DNA of 56,364 bases from Oscillospiraceae bacterium (GTDB lineage Bacteria > Bacillota > Clostridia > Oscillospirales > Oscillospiraceae), in NCBI GenBank assembly GCA_017465625.1, contig JAFTVV010000019.1:1-56364 (forward strand), given 5' to 3'. The translations under genes and the position numbers were made by a program. The notes under the pieces are model-generated. The model saw nothing but the letters and a program-made list of their open reading frames with translations, did not search any database and had not been told where the DNA came from. Below, piece by piece: positions 45,792-54,605 of the stretch (position 1 is the stretch's first letter; each line of letters starts with the position of its first letter).

Positions 45792-46532
45792 TTATTGCTC
45801 GTCTTTGGGGCGTTTATACCGTCCCTGAGGGGCCCATTCCGGCAAGGGCAGTCTCTGCATTGCACCGAAGATACGCTCCTTTAAATCCGGATAGGTGGCG
45901 CTCAGATTGAAAAGCAGCTCCTTGATCTCCGTGCGCTTGGTGACCTTGTCCACGGGGCAGCGATTTTCAATCACCGGAAGCTGCATCCGGGATACAAAGC
46001 CGTCGATGGTTTTTTCGTGAATGTACAGCATGGGGCGGATTTGGATAATGCCTGTGCGATCCAAATCGGTCACCGGCTGAAAGCAGTTAATCCGCCCTTC
46101 AAAAAGCAGGCTCATCATAAAGGTCTCCACCGCATCGTCGTAGTGATGACCCAGAGCCAGTTTATTGAGATTTCTGTCCAAAAGTGCCTGATTCAGCGCA
46201 CCGCGGCGCATTTTGGCACACATGGAGCAGGGGTTTTTCTCCTTGCGGTAGTCGAAAATGATGGGGGCAATCTCTGTTTTAATCAGGGAAAAGGGTACGC
46301 CCAGCCGACGGCACAGCTCCGCAATTTCGCTGTAGTCCATGGAAAGTCCCATATCAATGGTAATCGCCTCCAGATGGAAGCTGTGGGGGTAGTATTTTCG
46401 CAGCTCCGCCAGAAACACCAGCAGTGCCACAGAATCCTTGCCGCCGGATACGCCCACGCCGATGCGGTCGCCTTCCTTGATCATATTGTAGTCGTCGGTG
46501 CATCGGCGCACCAGGCCAATCATTCTTTGCAT
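45792..46532 (-). CDS. ttcA: tRNA 2-thiocytidine synthetase-type ATP pyrophosphatase (TtcA-like)
   Basis: The 246-residue protein has the PP-loop SGGKDS at 29-34 and [4Fe-4S] ligand candidates Cys102-X2-Cys105 (CSMC) and Cys192 (NRCP). These fit TtcA-type enzymes, which thiolate cytidine 32 of some tRNAs. It is shorter than E. coli TtcA (311). ATG 46532 with GGAG six bases upstream is chosen; the in-frame TTG at 46544 has no ribosome site. It is divergent from rplM. Confidence 0.88.
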   Translation of the reverse strand: MQRMIGLVRRCTDDYNMIKEGDRIGVGVSGGKDSVALLVFLAELRKYYPHSFHLEAITIDMGLSMDYSEIAELCRRLGVPFSLIKTEIAPIIFDYRKEKNPCSMCAKMRRGALNQALLDRNLNKLALGHHYDDAVETFMMSLLFEGRINCFQPVTDLDRTGIIQIRPMLYIHEKTIDGFVSRMQLPVIENRCPVDKVTKRTEIKELLFNLSATYPDLKERIFGAMQRLPLPEWAPQGRYKRPKDEQ

Positions 46533-46644
46533 AAAAAGCTCCAATTTTTATTAAAATAGAAAGTGAGCAATAAAGAGTATTTGAGAGAAAACAGGAGAAA
46601 AACAGAGTTTAATTCTGTTTTTACAAAAATTCTCAAAAAAGCGG

Positions 46645-46673
46645 TTGACAATAAAAATTGCTTGTGATATAAA
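46645..46673 (+). promoter_or_regulatory. Sigma-A promoter of rplM-rpsI
   Basis: Consensus TTGACA (46645-46650), a 17-bp spacer and TATAAA (46668-46673). The start of transcription would fall near the base of the L13 leader hairpin. Confidence 0.9.
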
Positions 46674-46676
46674 TAT

Positions 46677-46711
46677 CAGGCGCGTTGAGGTTATTGTACC
46701 TCCTGCGCCTG
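46677..46711 (+). promoter_or_regulatory. L13 ribosomal protein leader RNA
   Basis: CAGGCGC (46677-46683) pairs with GCGCCTG (46705-46711), and GAGGT (46687-46691) with ACCTC (46698-46702), with an asymmetric internal loop. This two-part hairpin directly after the promoter and 41 bp before rplM matches the known L13 leader type, in which L13 represses its own operon. Confidence 0.8.
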
Positions 46712-46751
46712 AAAAAGTCAAAAATTATTTACGATATTGGAGGAAGCAACA

Positions 46752-47183
46752 ATGTCCACTACTCTGGCTAAAACCGAGACCGTAGTGCGCAACTGGTACG
46801 TTGTTGACGCCGCCGGTAAGCCCCTGGGCCGTACCGCTGTGACCGTCGCCAACCTGCTGCGTGGCAAGCACAAGGTCGATTTTACTCCCAACGTTGACTG
46901 CGGCGATAATGTAATCGTCATCAACACCGACAAGGCAATCCTGACCGGCAACAAGCTGACTCAGAAGACCTACTACCGCGTATCCGGCTGGATCGGCGGC
47001 CTGAAGGAAACCAAGGCTCGCGATATGATGGAAAAGCGCTCCGACTACGCAATGGAGCTGGCCGTCAAGGGTATGCTGCCCAAGAACAGCCTGGGCCGTC
47101 ACTGCCTGGAGCGTGTACACCTGTACAAGGGTGCTGAGCATCCCCATGCTGCCCAGAAGCCCGTCGCATGGACTCTGGACTAA
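46752..47183 (+). CDS. rplM: 50S ribosomal protein L13
   Basis: The 143-residue protein is full length for L13. RNWYVVDAAGKPLGRTAVTVANLLRGK and the segment HCLERVHLYKGAEHPHAAQKP are family signatures (each split by one or two variable residues). ATG 46752 follows GGAGGAAGCAACA; the frame is open to a TTG at 46737 without a site. It forms the conserved rplM-rpsI operon with S9, 17 bp downstream. Confidence 0.98.
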   Translation: MSTTLAKTETVVRNWYVVDAAGKPLGRTAVTVANLLRGKHKVDFTPNVDCGDNVIVINTDKAILTGNKLTQKTYYRVSGWIGGLKETKARDMMEKRSDYAMELAVKGMLPKNSLGRHCLERVHLYKGAEHPHAAQKPVAWTLD

Positions 47184-47200
47184 TTTGGAGGTAGAAGATT

Positions 47201-47605
47201 ATGTACGAAAGCGCTAAGAAGTATAACTACGGCACCGGCCGCCGTAAGGCCTCCGTTGCCCGTGTTCGTGTTTACGAGAACGGCACCGGCTCCATCATCA
47301 TCAATGGCCGCGATATGGACGACTACTTCGGTCTGGAGACCTTGAAGCTGGTTGTTCGTCAGCCCCTGGTTGCTACCGATCTGGTTGGCAAGGTGGACGT
47401 TGTTGTCACCGTTTGCGGTGGCGGTGTTTCCGGTCAGGCCGGTGCAATCCGTCACGGCATCTCCCGTGCTCTGCTGACCCTGAACCCCGAGGTTCGCCCC
47501 ACTCTGAAGGCTGCAGGCTTCCTGACCCGCGACCCCAGAATGAAGGAAAGAAAGAAGTACGGCTTGAAGGCCGCTCGTCGCGCACCTCAGTTCTCCAAGA
47601 GATAA
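47201..47605 (+). CDS. rpsI: 30S ribosomal protein S9
   Basis: The 134-residue protein has [15 protein letters not shown] near the start. It has the S9 C-terminus [18 protein letters not shown], whose basic tail reaches the P-site tRNA. GGAGGTAGAAGATT precedes ATG 47201. A strong terminator follows. The 3' end of rpsI is a known integration site for some mobile elements in Firmicutes, and AT-rich foreign-looking genes follow. Confidence 0.98.
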   Translation: MYESAKKYNYGTGRRKASVARVRVYENGTGSIIINGRDMDDYFGLETLKLVVRQPLVATDLVGKVDVVVTVCGGGVSGQAGAIRHGISRALLTLNPEVRPTLKAAGFLTRDPRMKERKKYGLKAARRAPQFSKR

Positions 47606-47630
47606 TTCTCTTCTCATTCAGAACTTCAAA

Positions 47631-47663
47631 AACCCAGAAACCGCAATGGTTTCTGGGTTTTCT
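47631..47663 (+). terminator. Intrinsic terminator of rplM-rpsI
   Basis: A perfect 12-bp stem AACCCAGAAACC/GGTTTCTGGGTT with loop GCAAT, followed by TTCTTT. Confidence 0.92.
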
Positions 47664-47681
47664 TTATGCCTCAAAATACCG

Positions 47682-47703
47682 ATTTGACGCAAATTTGACG
47701 CAA
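47682..47703. repeat. Two 11-bp direct repeats downstream of rpsI
   Basis: ATTTGACGCAA occurs twice in immediate tandem (47682-47692 and 47693-47703), just after the rpsI terminator and before the AT-rich genes. It could be recombinase-binding repeats left by an integrated element; this is not demonstrated. Confidence 0.6.
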
Positions 47704-47749
47704 GTCGCTTTTTTCTTCTTTTCTCGTTATAGCATTTCTTATCCCTTTG

Positions 47750-47758
47750 TGATATAAT
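47750..47758 (+). promoter_or_regulatory. Extended -10 promoter of the 47783 gene
   Basis: TGA-TATAAT (TATAAT at 47753-47758, TG one base upstream) forms an extended -10 element with no clear -35. It is 24 bp before the start codon. Confidence 0.55.
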
Positions 47759-47782
47759 GATAGAAATTCTGGGGGTGGTCAT

Positions 47783-48592
47783 ATGCGAAGATTTGCTATC
47801 AAAAGAAAATTTGAGATACCACAAAATACAAACGATACCATGGCATTTATAGCTTGGATTGTTCAGATTTTCGGCACTCTATTGTTACATCTGCTTATCA
47901 CTGCTGGATTCGTCATTGGTGCTTACTTTTTTGTCAAACGTGCAATTTTGTCAGCTTTTTGGCTTACGACATTACTCGCCATCGTATTTGTTGCAGTCAG
48001 CTTGATTGGACTCTCTGCTATTATTATTGACATCACCGAGATTATCAGCATTATCAAGGAACTTAGAAAAGGAAATTACCACAATGCACTAAAATTCCTA
48101 AGACGGGTGTTAATGCTGTTTTTCGTACTGGTCTTTTGTGTTGCGCTTGTTGTTACAGTATTGAAATTCTCAGGTGATAACGAGAGCACTCCCAATACAA
48201 CAACTGAATCCACCCAAGAAACAGTTGCTAACGAATTACCTATAACAGACCTCTGGGTATATAGATATAATTATCAAACAGGTGTAAGTGACTTTGCCTC
48301 GTGTGGATATATCGACCAATACACATCACTTGTCAGTGAGACGGATGAATCTATAAGCAAATTCTTAACAGGTAGTTATATGTACTTAGGTACTATCAAG
48401 GGGTATCAAAACAACGACAAAACCATTGAGGTATATCAAGTAACATTACCCGAAATATCTGATAACTTTACTATAACTAACGATAATATTAAACTTGACT
48501 ATTCTGGAAATAAGAAAATGATTGAGGTCACTGGTTGGATTTATATGGATGGCACCACCATTTTGGCAGTATCCCCTCTTTATTCAGAATAA
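47783..48592 (+). CDS. Membrane protein of unknown function, AT-rich
   Basis: The 269-residue protein has three or four hydrophobic helices (about residues 20-50, 55-80 and 110-130). A Thr-rich linker and a C-terminal soluble domain (~155-269) follow. Codon use is strongly AT-rich compared with rpsI and the glycan genes, suggesting transfer. GGGGGTGG lies upstream of ATG 47783. I do not recognise the family. Confidence 0.75.
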   Translation: MRRFAIKRKFEIPQNTNDTMAFIAWIVQIFGTLLLHLLITAGFVIGAYFFVKRAILSAFWLTTLLAIVFVAVSLIGLSAIIIDITEIISIIKELRKGNYHNALKFLRRVLMLFFVLVFCVALVVTVLKFSGDNESTPNTTTESTQETVANELPITDLWVYRYNYQTGVSDFASCGYIDQYTSLVSETDESISKFLTGSYMYLGTIKGYQNNDKTIEVYQVTLPEISDNFTITNDNIKLDYSGNKKMIEVTGWIYMDGTTILAVSPLYSE

Positions 48593-48717
48593 TTATAGAA
48601 TTAGTTATATTTTTTGCAAGTGCATCTATAATGTAACAGATACCGAAAGGTATCGGCGCTCCAACCATAAATTACACCAAACGAGTATAAGGGCCTTCCT
48701 TGTCACCCACTGTAATA

Positions 48718-48746
48718 TTGCAATCTGTATTGAAATTTGTTAAAAT
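48718..48746 (+). promoter_or_regulatory. Promoter of the 48787 gene
   Basis: TTGCAA (48718-48723), a 17-bp spacer and TAAAAT (48741-48746), identical in both hexamers and spacing to the typA promoter. It implies that translation starts after ~48753. Confidence 0.6.
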
Positions 48747-48786
48747 GGCGGCAACCGGAATTGAAGAAATGGGAAAAGGGTGCGTT

Positions 48787-49170
48787 ATGATTTTTGTGGG
48801 TATAGCCAAAGCGTTTTGCTTAACCAATGAGCAGCAGTACGACACCATCGGGCAATTTTGGGACGAGATGGCGGAGCTGTATGGCTTGGAAAACCTGCAA
48901 GGTGTAGGTTACGAATGGAAAGATCGCAGCATCTATTATGCCATTGGTCTCAAAAACGGCTGCATCAAGGGGCACAATCTCCGTTTGGAACTACCGGATG
49001 ATGGCTGGGTAGTGGCAAGAGGAAAAACAGAAAATTTGAAACAAATATATGATGAAATATACAAAGATGGCGTTTTGCAGTATGAAATTGAAACTTTTGA
49101 TGAAAACGGAAACTGCGAAATAAGCTATTACCGAAAAAATACAAACCAAAAGCAAATTGCCAAACGTTGA
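48787..49170 (+). CDS. GyrI-like (effector-binding-domain-like) small protein
   Basis: The 127-residue protein is a single domain. IGQFWDEMAELYGLENLQGVGYEW, split as IGQFWDEMAEL and GVGYEW, resembles GyrI-like/AraC effector-binding domains. Such domains bind small molecules. ATG 48787 is chosen because AAAGGG sits seven bases upstream and earlier in-frame ATG codons lie in or before the promoter. Family assignment is moderate; function is unknown. Confidence 0.7.
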   Translation: MIFVGIAKAFCLTNEQQYDTIGQFWDEMAELYGLENLQGVGYEWKDRSIYYAIGLKNGCIKGHNLRLELPDDGWVVARGKTENLKQIYDEIYKDGVLQYEIETFDENGNCEISYYRKNTNQKQIAKR

Positions 49171-49203
49171 AAAAAGACTCCCTTTACACAAGGGAGTCTT
49201 TTT
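49171..49203. terminator. Bidirectional intrinsic terminator
   Basis: A perfect 14-bp stem AAAAAGACTCCCTT/AAGGGAGTCTTTTT with loop TACAC. It ends the 48787 gene on plus and the T-box operon (stop 49205) on minus. Confidence 0.92.
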
Positions 49204-49204
49204 A

Positions 49205-50356
49205 TTACTGCTGATATACGATTTTGCCGTCTACGATGGTGGTATAGGCCTTTGCGCTGACGGTGGTGAGGGGATTGGCGGCCCAAATGACCACGTCTGC
49301 ATCCTTGCCTGCTTCCAAAGAGCCCACACGGTCGGCAATGCCGATGGCACGGGCCGGATTAATGGTAATGGCGTGCCAGGCTTCTTCCATATCCAAACCG
49401 GCATTTGCGGCCATACCGGCGCACATTGCCAAACATTCCAAAGGAATCACGGGGGAGTCGGTGATGATGCTGATGTTTACACCGGCTTCGTGCAGGATGG
49501 CAGGGGTGGTGAAGGACTTGTGAGACAGCTCCACCTTGGACTTGGAACCCAAAGTAGGACCTACAAAAGCGGGATAGCCTTCCTTTGCCAGCTCGTCCGC
49601 GATGATGGCACCGTCGGTACAGTGATCCAGCGTCAGTCCCACGCCAAATTCCTTGGCAATACGGATGGAGGTGAGGATATCATCGGCACGGTGTGCGTGG
49701 CACTTCAGAGGAATTTTGCCCTCGATGACCGGCTGCATTGCTTCCATCTTCATATCGAAGGGGGGATTCTTACCGGCAGCCTTGTCCTCAGCGTAACGCT
49801 TTGCCTTAAACAGTGTTTCACGGAGAATGGCCGCTACGCCCATACGGGTCATAGGCGCTTTTTTGCCGCCCTGACCGTAGCAGCGCTTGGGATTTTCGCC
49901 AAAGGCGCACTTCATTGCGATGGGATTTTTCAGAATCATATCGTCAATGCGCTCGCCGTACAGCTTCATTGCCACGAATGTACCACCCACCACATTGGCA
50001 CTGCCCGGGCCGGTACAGGCGGTGGTGACACCACCCTGCAGGGCATTGGGGAATGCCTCGTCCTGAGGATAGATGGAGTCGATGGCGCGCATCTGAGGAG
50101 TGACAGGGTCTACGATTTCGTTGTAGTCCATACCCTCCCAGCCTACAGCCTGATTATCCAGACCGATGTGACAGTGGGCATCAATACAGCCGGGGGTGAC
50201 CAAACGACCCTCTGCGTCGATGACGGTGCAATCTGCAGGTGCATCAATGGAAGCGGCAACCTGCATAATTTTTCCGTCGTCGCCTAAAAGGACACAGCCG
50301 TTCGGCAGATCTGCGCCAACCATGGGCTTGATGTAGCCGTTTTTAATCAGAATCAT
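49205..50356 (-). CDS. Amidohydrolase family protein (imidazolonepropionase-like)
   Basis: The 383-residue protein begins with a beta-sandwich strand pair (MILIKNGYI). The metal motif GCIDAHCHIG (His61, His63) follows. Further metal-ligand candidates are HAHRADD (~222-228), DHCTDG and the late TDSPVIP (Asp). It hydrolyses a cyclic amide or amine bond; the substrate cannot be deduced. It starts 18 bp after serA on the same strand and may be the last gene of the T-box operon. The link to serine/tryptophan metabolism is unclear. Confidence 0.9.
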   Translation of the reverse strand: MILIKNGYIKPMVGADLPNGCVLLGDDGKIMQVAASIDAPADCTVIDAEGRLVTPGCIDAHCHIGLDNQAVGWEGMDYNEIVDPVTPQMRAIDSIYPQDEAFPNALQGGVTTACTGPGSANVVGGTFVAMKLYGERIDDMILKNPIAMKCAFGENPKRCYGQGGKKAPMTRMGVAAILRETLFKAKRYAEDKAAGKNPPFDMKMEAMQPVIEGKIPLKCHAHRADDILTSIRIAKEFGVGLTLDHCTDGAIIADELAKEGYPAFVGPTLGSKSKVELSHKSFTTPAILHEAGVNISIITDSPVIPLECLAMCAGMAANAGLDMEEAWHAITINPARAIGIADRVGSLEAGKDADVVIWAANPLTTVSAKAYTTIVDGKIVYQQ

Positions 50357-50374
50357 TGGTTTTTCTCCTTTAAA

Positions 50375-51538
50375 TCATTTAATTTTACGGACACGGAGCA
50401 CACCTTCGATTTTCTCCAGATGGGCGACCAGTGCATCCGATGCAGGCTGATCCATATCCAGCATGGTGTAGGCATAAGCACCGCGGCTGCGGTTGACCAT
50501 ATCGGAAATGTTGATGCCATCTTCTGCCATTGCAGTGGTGAAGCGGCTCAAGCTATTGGGGATGTTCCGGTGGGCAATGGCAATACGGCCTGCCTTGGTG
50601 CAGACGCCCATATTGCAGTTGGGATAATTGACGGAGTTTTGGATGTTGCCGTTTTCCAAATAATCCATAACCTGCTTTACTGCCATTTTGGCGCAGTTAT
50701 CCTCTGCTTCCTCGGTGGAAGCGCCCAAGTGGGGGATGGCAATGACGCCTTCCATTTGGGCAGTGCGGTCGTTGGGGAAATCGGTGACGTAGCACTTGAC
50801 CTTACCGGATTTCAGTGCTTCCTCCAGCGCATCGTCATCCACCAGCGCGTCACGGGCGAAGTTCAGAAGAATCACGCCGTCCCGCATCTTATCAAAGGCA
50901 TCCTTATTAATCATTTTACGGGTGGAATCCAGCAGAGGGGCGTGGAGGGAGATGATATCGCAGTTGGCGTAAATATCGTCCCGATTGTTGATATGTATAA
51001 TGTGCTCATCCAGATGCCACGCGGCCTCTACAGAGATATAGGGGTCACAGCCGTAGACCTCCATACCCAGCCGCCGTGCGGTATTGGCAAACGGTCCGCC
51101 CACAGCACCCAGACCGATGACGCCCAGGCGCTTGTTGGCAATCTCGTTGCCTGCAAAACGGGACTTGCCCTTTTCCACTTTTTTGGCAACGTCGCCGGTG
51201 TCTTTAATAGACTGCACCCAGTTGATGCCGCCGATTACATCACGGCAGCCTAAGAGCATACCGCACAGCGCCATTTCCATCACGCTTCCGGCGTTGGCAC
51301 CGGGGGTGTTGAATACCACCACGCCTGCATCCGCAAAGCGGTCCAACGGGATATTGTTGACACCTGCACCGGCACGGGCAACTGCCAGCAGATTTTTGGG
51401 AATTTCCATCTCGTGCATAGAAGCGCTGCGCACCAAAATCGCCTGTGCGTCCTCCGCACTGCTTGCGGTGCAGTACTGCTCCGTCAGCAGGGCAGTGCCC
51501 TTGGGCGAAATAGAATTCAGATAATGTATGGGATACAT
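50375..51538 (-). CDS. serA: D-3-phosphoglycerate dehydrogenase
   Basis: The 387-residue short-form SerA oxidises 3-phosphoglycerate to 3-phosphohydroxypyruvate with NAD. The Rossmann motif GLGAVG is at 142-147. The substrate/catalytic regions GAGVNNIPLD and HLGASTEEAEDN (catalytic His) are intact. A C-terminal ACT domain (~310-387) suggests amino-acid feedback. AAGGAG lies eight bases before the start. It is 12 bp after serC in the trpB-trpA-apgM-serC-serA series. Confidence 0.96.
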   Translation of the reverse strand: MYPIHYLNSISPKGTALLTEQYCTASSAEDAQAILVRSASMHEMEIPKNLLAVARAGAGVNNIPLDRFADAGVVVFNTPGANAGSVMEMALCGMLLGCRDVIGGINWVQSIKDTGDVAKKVEKGKSRFAGNEIANKRLGVIGLGAVGGPFANTARRLGMEVYGCDPYISVEAAWHLDEHIIHINNRDDIYANCDIISLHAPLLDSTRKMINKDAFDKMRDGVILLNFARDALVDDDALEEALKSGKVKCYVTDFPNDRTAQMEGVIAIPHLGASTEEAEDNCAKMAVKQVMDYLENGNIQNSVNYPNCNMGVCTKAGRIAIAHRNIPNSLSRFTTAMAEDGINISDMVNRSRGAYAYTMLDMDQPASDALVAHLEKIEGVLRVRKIK

Positions 51539-51550
51539 TTGATCATCTCC

Positions 51551-52630
51551 TTAGTGTTCCTTTTCAAAGGCGTGCATAAAGTCTACCAGTTTTTGCACAC
51601 CCTCTATGGGCATGGCGTTATAAATGCTGGCGCGCATACCGCCCACAGAACGGTGGCCTTTCAGATTTACAAAGCCTGCTTCGGTGGCCTGCTTGACGAA
51701 CAGGGCGTCCAGCTCGCTGTCACCGGTGACAAAGGGCACGTTCATCATGGAACGGTCCTTGGGACATACATTGTTGGAAAACAGGCGGCTGTTGTCTACG
51801 AAGTCGTAGAGAATGGCCGCTTTTTTGCGGTTATACTCGCCGGTATACTCCAGTCCGCCCCGTTCCAGCAGCCACTTGAAGGTTTTGCCGCACATATAGA
51901 TGTTGTAGGTGGGCGGAGTGTTGTACATGGAGCCGTTTTCTGCGTGGGTACGGTATTGCAGCATGGTGGGGGTGAAGGGGAGCACATCCTCCCGAATCAG
52001 ATCCTCCCGAATGATGACGATGGCCATACCGGCAGGTCCGATGTTCTTCTGCACACCGCCGTAAATCAGACCGTATTTGGTCACATCCACAGGCTCGGAA
52101 AGGAAGCAGGAGGATACGTCTGCTACCAGATCCTTGCCCTTGGTGTTGGGCAGCTCCTTGAATTTTGTGCCGTAGATGGTGTTATTTTCGCAGATGTACA
52201 CGTAGTCGGCATCGGCACTGATGGGCAGATCGGAGCAGTCGGGAATATACGTAAAGTTTTGATCGGCAGAGCTGGCAATGATGTTGGCCGTGCCGTATTT
52301 TGCGGCCTCTTTCTGTGCGGAGGAGGCGAACTTGCCGGTGACAATGTAATCGGCAACCTTGTTTTTCATCAGGTTCATGGGCACCATTGCAAACTGCATG
52401 GAAGCACCGCCCTGTAAAAACAGCACCTTGTAATTGTCGGGAATGCCCATCAGCTTCCGCAAATCCGCTTCTGTGCTGTCGATGATGGCCTGATAGGGCT
52501 TGGAGCGATGGCTCATCTCCATAACGCCCATACCGGTACTGCCGTAGCTGAGCATCTCAGCGGCGGCTTCCTGCAAAATGCTCTCCGGCAAAACCGCAGG
52601 ACCGGCGGAAAAATTATACACTCTATTCAT
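51551..52630 (-). CDS. serC: Phosphoserine aminotransferase
   Basis: The 359-residue PLP enzyme converts phosphohydroxypyruvate and glutamate to phosphoserine. FSAGPAVLPESIL at the start, HRSKPYQAI (~41-49) and the PLP-lysine motif GGVQKNIGPAGM are SerC signatures. It overlaps the upstream apgM gene by eight bases. No phosphoserine phosphatase (serB) is seen in the window. Confidence 0.97.
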   Translation of the reverse strand: MNRVYNFSAGPAVLPESILQEAAAEMLSYGSTGMGVMEMSHRSKPYQAIIDSTEADLRKLMGIPDNYKVLFLQGGASMQFAMVPMNLMKNKVADYIVTGKFASSAQKEAAKYGTANIIASSADQNFTYIPDCSDLPISADADYVYICENNTIYGTKFKELPNTKGKDLVADVSSCFLSEPVDVTKYGLIYGGVQKNIGPAGMAIVIIREDLIREDVLPFTPTMLQYRTHAENGSMYNTPPTYNIYMCGKTFKWLLERGGLEYTGEYNRKKAAILYDFVDNSRLFSNNVCPKDRSMMNVPFVTGDSELDALFVKQATEAGFVNLKGHRSVGGMRASIYNAMPIEGVQKLVDFMHAFEKEH

Positions 52631-53843
52631 TGTCCATACTCCTTTCAGATTCCAGAAAACGGCGCATCAGGGATTGCCCGTTGGGCATCATCAGGCCGCT
52701 TTGGGTGGCTGTTTTTTCGCTAAATTGGGATGCACTGCCCAGTGCCTGTGTGCTGTCGTACAGCAGGTAGGGGACAGGATCGGTGGTGTGGGTGCGCAAT
52801 GTAATGGGGGTGGGATGATCCGGCAGGAGCAGCAGACGAAAATCGGTTTTAGACTCCTGCATTGCCGCCACAATGGGGGCAATCACCCGTTTGTCGATGT
52901 ATTCAATGGACAGCACCTTGTTTTTTGCACTGCCCTGATGCCCCATTTCGTCCGGTGCTTCCACGTGGACGTAGGCAAAATCTTTGCCGTCCTTCAACAG
53001 GCCGTCAATGGCGGCCTGTGCCTTGCCCTCGTAGTTGGTGTGCAGACCGCCGGTGGCGTTTTCCACCTGCGCCACGGTCATATCCGCACCAACGGCAATG
53101 CCCTTGAGCAAATCCACTGCGGAGATCATAATGCCCTGCAGACCGGTTTTGCTTTGGAAATTCTCCAGAGAGGGCTTTGTGCCTGCGCCCCAAAACCACA
53201 GGGAGTTGGCCTTGTTCAGACCTTGGGCGGCACGCTGCAGGTTCAGGGGGTGGTTATTGAGAATGGAAAAGCTTTTTTCCATCATTTCACGGAGCAAATC
53301 ACATTTGGGAAGATAATCCCCAATGACACAGCCCAAATGGTCGTGAGGTGGCTCCAAATCCACAACCTGCCCCTTTTGCCACACTAAAATGTGACGGTAG
53401 CTGGTGCCGGTGTAAAATTGCAGGATGTCGCTTTGGAAAGCCTGCCGCACCGCATCCATTAAGATGTTCGCATCTTCTGTGGAGATCTCTCCGGAGGAGT
53501 GGTCTAAAATGGTCTTTTGGCTGTAAGGCTCTTCCTCTGTGAGGGTGACCAGATTGGCTCTGAAAATCACATCCGTATCTTCCATCTGCACGCCCACACT
53601 GAGGGCTTCCAGCGGAGATCGGCCGGAATAGCTTTTTAAGGGGTCATAACCCAGCACGGAGAGGTTGGCCACGTCACTGCCGGGCGCCATTCCGGGGGGC
53701 ACGGTGCGCACCATACCCAGCTCTGCCTGTGCGGCCAGCCGATCCATATTGGGGGTGGCGGCGTATTCCAAAGGTGTTTTATTGTCTAATTGGGGTATGG
53801 GGATATCGCCCATACCGTCTGCCAATACCACAATATATTTCAT
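52623..53843 (-). CDS. apgM: ApgM-family phosphoglycerate mutase / proposed homoserine kinase
   Basis: The 406-residue alkaline-phosphatase-superfamily protein begins YIVVLADGMGDIPI (metal Asp). GSDVANLSVLGYDP carries the likely nucleophile Ser. Archaeal-type cofactor-independent mutases have this form. A subgroup in bacteria lacking ThrB has been proposed to be a homoserine kinase. Here it sits between trpA (12 bp) and serC (8-bp overlap), which would suit supply of 3-phosphoglycerate to SerA, though another phosphoryl-transfer role is possible. Confidence 0.88.
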   Translation of the reverse strand: MKYIVVLADGMGDIPIPQLDNKTPLEYAATPNMDRLAAQAELGMVRTVPPGMAPGSDVANLSVLGYDPLKSYSGRSPLEALSVGVQMEDTDVIFRANLVTLTEEEPYSQKTILDHSSGEISTEDANILMDAVRQAFQSDILQFYTGTSYRHILVWQKGQVVDLEPPHDHLGCVIGDYLPKCDLLREMMEKSFSILNNHPLNLQRAAQGLNKANSLWFWGAGTKPSLENFQSKTGLQGIMISAVDLLKGIAVGADMTVAQVENATGGLHTNYEGKAQAAIDGLLKDGKDFAYVHVEAPDEMGHQGSAKNKVLSIEYIDKRVIAPIVAAMQESKTDFRLLLLPDHPTPITLRTHTTDPVPYLLYDSTQALGSASQFSEKTATQSGLMMPNGQSLMRRFLESERSMDNE

Positions 53844-53855
53844 AAAAATCGCTCC

Positions 53856-54605
53856 TTAAAGCTGCTGCGCAAACTGACGGATATAGTTTTGCACCTCTAC
53901 GGGGGCATTTGCGCCCTGTTTTTCGATGATGGAGACAATGGGCACATCCACGGTCACACCGTCTACCTTTTGGGACACCGCGGAAAAACGTGCAGGATCA
54001 GTGCCGTTGAGGCAGATCAGACAGGGCACGTCGGTACATTCCTTGACGGTGGCGGCCAGTGCGTTTAATTCCTGCTCCTTGTTGCCGGGGCAGGCCATAA
54101 TGTACAAAAAGCCTTTGGCTTCTAAAGCAATCGCCCGGATACGCTCCCGGGAGGTTACTGCCAGCATATAAATCAGGGGAACACCGGCTTTTTCACAGGC
54201 AGGCAAAAATTCCTGCCGTTCCTCGAAGGGGACATCCGGAATCAAGATGCCATCTATGCCTGTTTCTTTGCATTTTGCGGCAAATCGGTCTGCTCCGTAG
54301 GAGAACACCACGTTGGCGTAGGTGGATACCACAATGGGGGTGGTCAGCTCCTGACGGAGCTGCTGCACCAGCATAAATACCGAATCGGTGGTCACACCGT
54401 TTTTCAGCGCCCGAACGTTGGACTGCTGAATGACGGGGTCGGCGGCTGTGGGGTCGGAGAAGGGAATGTTCAGCTCCAGAATGTTGGCACCGCCTGCCAC
54501 AGCGGCCTTTGCAATGGCGATGGTGGTCTCCAAATCCGGGTCACCGCAGGTGATAAAGGCCATCAGTGCCTTCTTTTGCGCAAAGGCATTATGAAGATTA
54601 CTCAT
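53856..54605 (-). CDS. trpA: Tryptophan synthase alpha chain
   Basis: The 249-residue TIM barrel cleaves indole-3-glycerol phosphate to indole and glyceraldehyde-3-phosphate. The catalytic residues are present: Glu44 (ELNIPFSDP) and Asp56 (TAADPVIQ). The [12 protein letters not shown] loop follows. It is shorter than E. coli TrpA (268). ATG 54605 with GGGAGGAGCTTT is chosen; it overlaps the trpB stop by eight bases. The frame is open further upstream inside trpB. Confidence 0.95.
   Translation of the reverse strand: MSNLHNAFAQKKALMAFITCGDPDLETTIAIAKAAVAGGANILELNIPFSDPTAADPVIQQSNVRALKNGVTTDSVFMLVQQLRQELTTPIVVSTYANVVFSYGADRFAAKCKETGIDGILIPDVPFEERQEFLPACEKAGVPLIYMLAVTSRERIRAIALEAKGFLYIMACPGNKEQELNALAATVKECTDVPCLICLNGTDPARFSAVSQKVDGVTVDVPIVSIIEKQGANAPVEVQNYIRQFAQQL

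Noticed and set aside
47783-49170. Intact integrative element after rpsI
   Set aside because: No integrase, relaxase or second copy of the rpsI end found, so only a possible remnant is claimed.
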